A DNA stretch of 14,575 nt from Flammula alnicola (lineage: Eukaryota > Basidiomycota > Agaricomycetes > Agaricales > Strophariaceae). The number at the start of each line of letters is the position of its first letter. Within the stretch, counting starts at the first letter, position 1. Below, piece by piece: positions 7,879-14,575 of the stretch. Both the position numbers and the translations under genes were made by a program. The notes under the pieces are model-generated. The model had not been told where the DNA came from. It searched no databases and was given only the letters and a program-made list of their open reading frames with translations. The stretch lies in assembly GCA_015499995.1 (NCBI GenBank), contig JADNRV010000747.1:1-14575 (forward strand), read 5' to 3'.

Positions 7879-8895
7879 ATGGTTAATAGTGGCATCCCTC
7901 TCTTAGGATAATGGACTTAATAATGCTTATTGAGTAGTAAATTAAGCCGCGTTCCTTGTTCGGGTACTATATATATTCTTTGGTCTGGAATCAATTGGGA
8001 TCCTTTTCTCGCCTGAAGCCAAATTAGTTCGAGCCCCAGCGTGAATTTGACATTTTACCACTTAATTAGCATGCATGACGGTCGGGTAATCTCCTCCGTC
8101 GAGAATATAAGAAGCGGTTTTGGCTCATTGGTCCTCATATACCATTTCACGACGTTCACTATTAGAGTTTACGAATTCGAGGGATTATAAATGAGACTCA
8201 GTACTAGTACAGATTGCAACCCCTACCCAGGTTGACGCCTGCGACGCAATACCGCGGCACGGTGCCCCCTCGAGCTCGACGCCATCTAAGCACCCCCGAG
8301 AGCGATCAGATTGGAATGCCAGTGCTCCAACGTTCTTGAAGGCGTCTTTATACGATCTCGTCCCACACTGACCGGAAGCATCACGAAACGCCCCAGTGGA
8401 TGAGGAAAAACCAGTGCCCAATTGATTGGTGTACTCAACATGAAGACAATACATGACATAATCCTCGGTACGGTAATCTTATCAAACGTATATCTGTAAG
8501 ACATCACATATAACCCTATGTAACTTGATTGAATTACCAAAGGAGCGCTTCAATCGTGCGGACTTAAATCCTTTCCGGGAGGTAGGACACACAACTTGAC
8601 ATACTCGGGGCATAATATCCAAGCGACGAACCTGTAATTACCTGTACGACATGATAGATGGCCTAACGGTCCTCGAGACACAAATTAAGGCACCCCTAGG
8701 TTGACACCCTGTATCTACGCGAGACTGGGCGACACGGAATGCGGTCCCGCAGATGCCAGTTGGTTATTACGTGCCAAGGTATTAGATGAATACTGAGAAC
8801 ATATGCAGATAAACGCTGATACAACCCACAGGTTCAAGGGCGAGTGAAGGTATAAAGGCAGCGCTTGTTCTTGGGGAGAGGACCCATCTCGAACA
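7879..8895. other. Gene-poor region between seven-helix gene and peptide gene A
   Basis: About 1 kb with no supported gene apart from the 3' flank of the membrane-protein gene and the promoter of peptide gene A at its right end. The longest candidate, minus strand 8454-8185 (89 codons, containing CLDG and GAPCRGIA), has no signal peptide, intron or recognisable family, so I did not call it. A TATATATA stretch lies at about 7968-7975. Confidence 0.5.
8848..8858 (+). promoter_or_regulatory. TATA box of peptide gene A
   Basis: AAGGTATAAAGGC context; TATAAA starts at 8851, 45 nt before the ATG. The same ten-base string AAGGTATAAA precedes peptide gene B. Confidence 0.6.
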
Positions 8896-9105
8896 ATGAT
8901 GACCAAGTTCTTCACATTCGCTATTTTTGTCCTCTCACTGGTTGTTGCCGGGATGGCACTGTCCGCCACTGCTTTACCCATTGAAGGTGAGGCTACCCTT
9001 TAGGCATGTTTTTACCTACGTTCATATTCTCACTGAACTTTAAATTTTCCAGAAGCAGAGACGAGAAGGCAAGACGCAGACTGGTTGAAGTCGTCCGGCA
9101 ATTGA
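8896..9105 (+). CDS. Small secreted peptide precursor A (47 residues, two exons)
   Basis: Exon 8896-8986 encodes a double-Met start and a classic signal peptide (MTKFF, then a hydrophobic core, ending ALSATALP at about 21-28). A 66-nt intron (8987-9052, GTGAGG...TTTTCCAG, phase 1) leads to exon 9053-9105, encoding the end EAETRRQDADWLKSSGN and TGA. Arg35-Arg36 is a Kex2-type site; cleavage would leave the 11-residue QDADWLKSSGN. There are no cysteines, so it is not a disulfide-rich effector. It is not a CaaX pheromone, since it has a signal peptide and no C-terminal Cys. A TATA box lies 45 nt upstream. The layout matches peptide gene B 3.2 kb away. Function is unknown; a secreted signalling or defence peptide is a guess. 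Coding status rests on architecture, not on length. Confidence 0.65.
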
Positions 9106-10473
9106 CCTTGAGAGAAACGACGTTTTATTCACCGCCCGAGGTACGAGTACATTATTATAGCGGCATATAGCCAGTCTCACGCAAATGCGCCCGACGTGAG
9201 CAGCTGACTAGATTCATTAGCAGGACTTCGAAATGATTTCTGTATGATTCAGAAACGTCTTATGTCTTGTGTGTTATTGTGACTATCAGGCGATAGAGAA
9301 ATGTATCTCGGATGTGAAAGAATAATTTTTGGCCGTGTAGAGTCAGTCATCAAGAGATCATGAAGTTATAAGTGAAAGCAATAAGAAATCAGGCCACACG
9401 ACGTCGAAATCAGCGTCCGATTAGATACCATTGTCAATCAAGCATCATTCGGAGTACGGAAAATCAATGTTCGCTGAAGGGCACTCAGTATTGGGAAATT
9501 TATAACGACGGCGCTGGTGAAGCTATGGTGTGCAACTGGGTTGGTTGGGCTACGGTCAATGAATTCGATAAGGATTAGTCCTAGATATCGATCATGTCGA
9601 GGTGGAATATCTGCCTATATCACGAATATTTACACACGCCCTGCCAGTGTCTTCTTCCGTCGACTGAGGACAATTGGCAATCAGCATACAGCCTGCTGCG
9701 CTGGTCTGTCTGAGCCTCCGTTTCGAGGAACTGAGACAATGCTAAATTCCTTCGATATTCCAGGCAGAGAAAGAATATTGGTGATGATATAATTCAAGTA
9801 AGGATGTCCACCTTTTCCATTTATACTACATCAGTCACCATATTCCTCGTTTCAACTATCTCAAACGTCAGGCAGTTATACAATGATCGTTTCAGCTGGG
9901 GGTTGTGAAGGGATGACTTGGGAGGATGACTTCATCAGTGGAAGGAATAGATGTGATCTGTACAATAGCCCAAAATGCTTATCCTACTGGAAAACATACA
10001 CATAGACGAGGACGACGTGGTGGACTGAATTGACTGTAGCCTATTGCTTTAATCTGAACTTCCCTCTCTATACATCTTTCGAAGTTTCGATTGCACCATT
10101 TATGATTATAGCTATCACGACAAACCGTGTGTAATGTTCCGAGCGCTCGTATCACCTCCGCAAGGATGGCTTCTCCGCGTTCAATGTCCGTGCAAATATC
10201 ACAGCTTCATAAATAAAATGCTGCATAGGAGACAGACTGATATAATAAATATAGATGGTATTGTTTTAGGTCACAGCCGCACGAGCTACAGGCTAATCAC
10301 CGCCTGGAATGCCAAACTAGGGATCGAGAGTGATGGAAATCCGCCGGAGAATCGCCCCAGGTCTTTAAGGCTGGGAAGAAACATTTCTTATATATTCCAA
10401 ATCTGAAGTCCCTTCATCAGTTGAACATTTCCCGGCATTACAAGCCACAGCAATAATCAAGCCTACCGTCTTT

Positions 10474-10710
10474 TTACTTTTCTTCCTTGCGCTTCTCAGC
10501 AAGGGCAATCCTTTGCCTAAGAGCGAGCTTTAGGGTAGGAGCCTTTCTCCATCATACTTTCGATCTTGGCGCTAAATACAATTTATTAGCAAAATCGTTC
10601 CCAGTCAGCGAGAGTCGACAAGACTCGAACTTCCTCATTGTTGGCGATCCCACTGAAGAAAACTAGGAACATATAACCATGGTAACTCATCTTTTTCGTG
10701 CAAGATTTTG
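10474..10710 (-). pseudogene. Degraded coding-like remnant, unrecognised
   Basis: Minus-strand fragments in different frames look like protein: GIANNEEVRVLSTLADWERF (about 10647-10588), AKIESMMEKGS (about 10570-10538), and PTLKLALRQRIALAEKRKEE ending at TAA 10476-10474. An acceptor-like TTGTATTTAG sits between the first and second pieces. The lysine- and glutamate-rich ending looks like a real C-terminus. No single frame or canonical intron set joins the pieces: the second and third differ by a frame. This suggests an old gene fragment with indels. I do not recognise the family. Confidence 0.25.
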
Positions 10711-11587
10711 CCTGAGCTCTTCTGATATTGTTGTATGCCTAGAATCCTTTCCCCAGGATGATATGGCTATGGTTTGAATGTAAATACTTCATGAGGTCAT
10801 TGACTGTATGAAACGTGCGCCAATAAGGCAATATGTGATTTGCAATTCGAGTATGAAGACGGGTTCTACCAGATATTAACAATTATAAAATATCGACACC
10901 TTTAAGCTGCTTGGGGAGTTGAAAGCTACTTGAGTATATGCCTTTTTTCAAGTTGTTCTTTCTGCGTCGACGTCCTTCCACTGTACCCACTACATACGTT
11001 GGCACATCCTGTCACTTGAAGGAAGAGACCCTGACATAACAAAGTTATAGCACTAATTTACATATTTACTCCTTTCCTTCTCTCGTGTCCTATGCACATA
11101 TTTTACGATGAGCCCCTAGCTGGCTTGATGATAGATCGGCGAGCGAGTGACCCTTATACGTACCCGCGCACGTGATTAATGATCGGTCTATAAATACATC
11201 ACGTCAAAAATAGGCAATTCGCCACAATGTTGTGGTTAGCGCCTACTTAGCACTCGAGCATAAAACCTAGCCACGAGCCACGACGCAATGCCCGAGTCGA
11301 AGGTTCGTTCAACTTTCGATAGAGAAATTTGATGTGTGCTTACTGCATGTTAAAATGTAAGCGGAGGTAGCCTTCCGCATTCTCGGGACTTCTCAGGCTG
11401 CCGCCATTCTCTCTTCTCCTGCAGAGTTGGGCACTCAAGTTTCCAAGCGATTATAATCTAGCCTTATGCAATCGGCAAAATTTTGTAAAGGCTCAGAATC
11501 ACGAACCAACAGGTCGAAATGAACGCATGGACCATACTATCATGCATAAGCACATAATGTTAGGACTGCATGGACTGAAACCTTCAG

Positions 11588-11647
11588 TCACAATTTTGAA
11601 CGAAGAAGAATGTCAAAATCACTGGACTTCTCGTTCAAAGACTGTGA
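11588..11647. repeat. Hairpin-forming inverted repeat
   Basis: TTTGAACGA (11595-11603) pairs perfectly with TCGTTCAAA (11631-11639). After a small internal bulge, TCACA (11588-11592) pairs with TGTGA (11643-11647). The loop is 27 nt. It may be chance or the relic of a small element. Confidence 0.35.
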
Positions 11648-12124
11648 TTTTATCTTCGTCTCACTTGATATAGGAGTTTTACTATCAGCCGACCCTACCA
11701 AACCCGATAGTCATCCGTCATGACAATTCTTTTTTATCGCCAACGAGCAACTCGAAATGGAAGCGGTTCGACAGATTGCACATGGGCAGGCATCTACATG
11801 CGGACGATGACTTGTGCTCAGTCTGTGCATTTGACCTTTTTAAATACCGCAATCGTGAGGCGCAGCATAGCTAAGAGGTCTCATGATAGGGCAATCGACG
11901 CCCGTGATGTCCAAAGTGAAATGTATTACATAGGTACGCCTAGAAGGAGAAAATAAAGGTTCCGCATCACAGTAATATCTTTTGTGGTTGACTTAGGCCC
12001 GGCATTCGGATGAAAGCACGACGAAATTTGGCAAGGCAATTCAACCCTAGCCCCGAATTGACAACGGAGCCTTCTAAGTAAGAATGGTCATACGACATAG
12101 ACACACGCTGAGTATCGACGGAAA

Positions 12125-12135
12125 GGTATAAAAGG
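12125..12135 (+). promoter_or_regulatory. TATA box of peptide gene B
   Basis: AAGGTATAAAAGGC context; TATAAAAG starts at 12127, 38 nt before the ATG. It shares AAGGTATAAA and the following GGC with the TATA box of peptide gene A. Confidence 0.6.
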
Positions 12136-12164
12136 CCTTGAGAATAAGCAAACTACATAACAAA

Positions 12165-12376
12165 ATGTCCAAAGCCATTTTCGTCTTCATTGGAATACTC
12201 CTTCTCTCCGTTGCAGCAAGGCCAGTTGCTGAAGCAGCTCCAGGTAAGCCATCCACGACTATCTACTGCATGAATACCGTCTGACAATGTTTCTAGACAC
12301 TGGGACAAGCAATATTCCAGGCAGAGCAGCTTGGTTGCGCTCTTTGCTGCTGGATGGGGAAGCAAACGCCAACTGA
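12165..12376 (+). CDS. Small secreted peptide precursor B (52 residues, two exons)
   Basis: Exon 12165-12243 encodes MSKAIFVFIGILLLSVAARP and VAEAAP: a signal peptide with likely cleavage near Ala18 or after the AEA at about 22-25. A 53-nt intron (12244-12296, GTAAGC...TTTCTAG, phase 1) leads to exon 12297-12376, whose product runs DTGTSNIPGRAAWLRS and then LLLDGEANAN with TGA. The intron lies at the same place and phase as in peptide gene A, directly after the signal or pro segment, and both second exons carry A-x-W-L-[KR]-S and end in Asn. B has no dibasic pair and no cysteine. ATG context is CAAAATG. A TATA box sits 38 nt upstream. Probably a diverged paralogue of A, with function unknown. 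Confidence 0.65.
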
Positions 12377-12589
12377 GGTGAGGGACCCCGAGCATCGTCA
12401 ACTTTGCGATAGCTGACTTGTCCTATCAAAGACATGCTCTCAAGGCTTTGCGCGCAATAAGCTAAGGAAACAGGGTCGCAGGATTTTATGATTTGTAGAA
12501 CCACGAGTATAGGAGGAGCGTTACTATGATTATCGACAACGTTGAATTTATTAGACCACAAAGGACGTGTTGCGAGATGGGAAAATTAT

Positions 12590-12611
12590 CAAGTTGAAGC
12601 CAAGTTGAAGC
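12590..12611 (+). repeat. Tandem duplication of an 11-mer
   Basis: CAAGTTGAAGC occurs twice without a gap (12590-12600 and 12601-12611). A two-copy microduplication, probably from replication slippage. Confidence 0.7.
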
Positions 12612-12810
12612 GATCATAAAGGTCGAAATTCAGCGGCAACAAAACTCCGAAAGCCACTGATGTCCCAATGGACTGGTGACACAGAGTGCGAGGCCAACTT
12701 GATATTTCGGAGCATATCAGCAACAGGGCATAGGTACGCGGGCGGAATTCTAGATAAGATTTGGCGGGGATGCCGTACTGAATACCCCAAGATGTTGGCC
12801 TTGGACAAGT

Positions 12811-12840
12811 CGTGATCGCGCAAGAATGATATCGATCACG
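12811..12840. repeat. 8-bp perfect inverted repeat
   Basis: CGTGATCG (12811-12818) and CGATCACG (12833-12840) are exact reverse complements separated by 14 nt. No gene start is adjacent. Confidence 0.5.
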
Positions 12841-13622
12841 AAGTACCTAAAAACGAGTGGCTCAGCCGCCTACCAGAGGGAGAAAGATGTCATGCGACTG
12901 GCAGACTCTTCAGATCTGGTCCTTGAATGGCCGTTGATATCGAGAGTGGGGTAATCACGGTATGGAAATGTAATTTGCTTGTCAACTGAAGAACAACAAC
13001 ACTGTGGGTTCAGGTCATGTTATCAGGGTCAGGCAACGTTGGGTTTGAAACCAAAAAAGACAGCTTAAATGGAGTTTATAGAAGGTTCACGTTGCAAATG
13101 GGGAGGGACAATGCCAAATGGCGGTGTGACCAGCAGGCCCAGGGCCACCAGTGTCACCAGTCATGGCAGTCCGAGGATAACAGCTGAGCGCCGAACCATT
13201 ACCATGTAGGCGATGTCGTCGACAAGTAGTAGCGTGAAATGGAGAATTGCCAAAGGGATTTTCTATTTAGGACTTGGTGAACTCAACACGGTTGCAAGCG
13301 CCCATTAATCGGCTTTTGCATATTGAGAATTGATGACGATAGCCATGTCGGATCGCGTTGCTTTTGATTATTGATAAAAGTTTACTGCTGTCCGGGTGCA
13401 CGAGGTTGCAGGAGCTGAAAATCCAAATTACTTGCCATCTCGCGCAGAATATATTTCACCTAACTTTGGACAGAGAGAAAAGAGAGATCAAAAGTGGGTC
13501 CGTTACCAACTTAATTATGATCGTTCGCCATCCCCGAACACGAACAAGTGCGTGAGCACAATCAAGTTGATGACAGCCTCGCTTGGCCGATCAACGGGCA
13601 TATCTGATCGTAAGCAATATAT

Positions 13623-14575
13623 TCAGAGTACTGTTTGATACTGGTTAATGAAGACTCCTAGATAAGATTATAGATAAGACGTTCACTAATGCAGATGGAA
13701 GTGCCTTACCCCAAGTCGCATTGTGATTGGTCCAGACGTCGATGTTGCACCCAGGGGAATATGTAGCACAAGAGATTTGATATCCGATGAAGGAACCTGA
13801 TTTGCAGGGGAAAGGGACCATCTCCACTTCACCTCCAATCTTGGCTTCCACGATGCCCAGTTGTCGGACGCAATCCGGGCGCCTCGACCATGAAATCGAG
13901 CGTTCTTTCAGGGGTCGTTTGACATTGAGTTCACAGATTTCGAGAGGAACCATATCCCCGGAGTTGGGAAGCGAATAAGGATGAGGAAGAATATCTTCGC
14001 GGTTGGGAAGGCGGACCGCCAGGGCACATTTTTCCATCCCATAATCCAAGACGTTAAATTGGACTATTGTGTGGATCTAGAGAAGGCAGTAACGGCTCAG
14101 TAATGTATACTTACAAAAAAGCATTGAGCGTACTTCATTTTTACTCGATACTTGTAAGTGTCGATCTGGTGGAGAGAGAACTCCGAAGTCGCTGAGCCAT
14201 CTGTGAGCGTCAATCGGGAACACCTTATTGGGCTCCGCTGGGCTAATCTGCGCCGCCAGGCGTGGTTCATTGATGAGCTTGTTGTAGTGCGAAGGCTTGA
14301 CCTTGTGATAGCCGTACAACTCGTCAAGGCCAATATATGGATTTCGGAACTCTATGTTGTCAATGTCCTCGATAGATAACTTTGCATTAAGTAGCAGTCG
14401 TGCCACCCAAATGAAGGCAAAAATGTCGAGCAGAAAGAACACGAGCAGCCCAATCGTCATGGCAAGCGACAAACTATTGGGCTGCGTCCCTCTTTCCCGT
14501 GAATGATCTAACATGGCGAATAAAAACGTAGTCCTCACGAGAGTAAGAGAAAAAGACTTACCTATGGGATCGTCA
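13623..14575 (-). CDS. Membrane-anchored Agaricomycete protein of unknown function (5' end outside window)
   Basis: Exons on the minus strand: 14575-14562 (partial), 14507-14134, 14076-13710 and 13657-13623, with introns of 54, 57 and 52 nt. All junctions keep the frame; TGA is at 13625-13623. After a short N-terminal stretch (DDPIDHSRERG) comes one membrane helix (about MTIGLLVFFLLDIFAFIWVA). A predicted exported domain follows, with IEFRNPYIGLDELY, EPRLAAQISPAEPNKVFP, SPPDRHLQVSSKNE joined to IHTIVQFNVLDYGMEKCALA, and a C-terminal GVFINQYQTVL. I recall many Agaricomycete proteins with this pattern and no known role; the late part resembles extracellular beta-rich domains, with cysteines at CKSG, SCATY and GCNID. 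The donor GTACGC at 14133 was preferred over GTAAGT at 14117 because only the former keeps the conserved frame. An ATG at 14514 would lie in the first intron. Confidence 0.75.
14508..14561 (-). other. Probable first visible intron of the right-end gene
   Basis: Minus strand ATAG|GTAAGT donor at 14561 and ATGTTAG acceptor ending at 14508, giving 54 nt, the usual length here. It joins a frame with no stop (DDPI) to DHSRERG. If not used, translation could instead start at ATG 14514 inside it, adding only MLD before the shared HSRERG part. Confidence 0.55.

Larger units (their letters stand above)
9106..12164. other. Three-kilobase gene-poor region between the two peptide genes
   Basis: No intact gene could be supported. 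Seen in it: a protein-like stretch at about 9487-9578 (plus; TQYWEIYNDG, CNWVGWATV, ending at TAG); a 34-codon open frame at 9804-9908 (plus) with a weakly hydrophobic start; a degraded coding-like stretch at 10474-10710 (minus); an E-box CACGTGAT at 11169-11176 next to TATAAATA at 11190 with no gene after it; a strong acceptor-like CTTCTCCTGCAG ending at 11424; and a hairpin at 11588-11647. No transposase or reverse-transcriptase motif was found. Confidence 0.5.
12377..13622. other. Gene-poor region right of peptide gene B
   Basis: About 1.2 kb with no supported gene. It contains a tandem pair of the 11-mer CAAGTTGAAGC (12590-12611) and an 8-bp inverted repeat at 12811-12840. A protein-like plus-strand frame at about 13396-13638 and a minus-strand frame at 12823-12614 have no start context, splice support or known family. 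The right end should contain the 3' flank of the minus-strand gene that ends at 13623. Confidence 0.5.

Noticed and set aside
8185..8454. Minus-strand open frame of 89 codons with CLDG and GAPCRGIA
   Set aside because: No signal peptide, intron, conserved start context or recognised family. Its length is within what chance allows in this DNA.
8221..8711. Similar strings CCAGGTTGACGCC (8228) and CTAGGTTGACACC (8696)
   Set aside because: Only about 8 bases are continuously identical and the flanks do not align, so this is not a supported repeat.
8896..9105. Mating pheromone precursor
   Set aside because: Basidiomycete lipopeptide pheromones lack a signal peptide and end in a CaaX box. This peptide has a signal peptide and ends in Gly-Asn.
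9910..9932. Direct repeat GGATGACTT twice
   Set aside because: Nine bases repeated once with no wider similarity; expected by chance or slippage.
10610..10640. tRNA T-arm-like string (minus GTTCGAGTC)
   Set aside because: The flanking five-base stem does not pair, and no A-box or anticodon arm is found at the right distance.
7879..13622. CRISPR array, insertion sequence or phage-like element
   Set aside because: This is a fungal nuclear region with introns. No regular spaced repeats, terminal inverted repeats or transposase motifs were found.
13396..13638. Plus-strand open frame of about 80 codons left of the right-end gene
   Set aside because: Polar and low in hydrophobic residues, without splice signals, promoter or known motif. 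It lies in the 3' flank of a minus-strand gene.

Overview
The window looks like nuclear DNA of a mushroom-forming basidiomycete (Agaricomycetes). The reasons are genes broken by many short GT-AG introns (mostly 51-74 nt), an F-box protein with the N-terminal layout common in Agaricomycetes, a UstYa-like (DUF3328) protein, and two membrane-protein families that I associate with this class. The species cannot be named from the sequence.

Layout. Bases 1-418 hold the 3' end of an aldehyde dehydrogenase gene. An F-box protein gene follows (ATG at 1048, with a probable intron in its 5' leader), then a two-exon gene for a fused siroheme-biosynthesis enzyme (3099-5004). Its upstream region carries an E-box and three copies of a short palindromic motif, one inside a 16-bp perfect palindrome. 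Convergent to it is a UstYa-like gene (5392-6070, minus). A 594-bp shared upstream region separates that from a five-exon, seven-helix membrane-protein gene (6665-7878, plus). From 7879 to 13622 the DNA is gene-poor; the only convincing genes are two tiny two-exon genes for secreted peptides, at 8896-9105 and 12165-12376. The right end (13623-14575, minus) is an Agaricomycete-type membrane-anchored protein of unknown function that seems to begin outside the window.

The most interesting observation is the pair of mini-genes. Both have a TATA box in the context AAGGTATAAA(A)GGC 38-45 nt before the ATG. Both have a first exon that is nearly all signal peptide, a phase-1 intron soon after it, and a very short second exon with an A-x-W-L-[KR]-S motif and a C-terminal Asn. 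They look like diverged copies of a secreted-peptide gene family too small for ordinary gene callers. Copy A also has an Arg-Arg pair that would release an 11-residue peptide. A UstYa-like protein, a family that includes peptide-cyclising oxidases, lies a few kb away; any functional link is speculation.

Otherwise the genes do not form an obvious pathway. The siroheme enzyme serves sulfite and nitrite reductases, and its promoter motifs are compatible with sulfur or nitrogen control. All gene models rest on splice-site and motif reading by eye.
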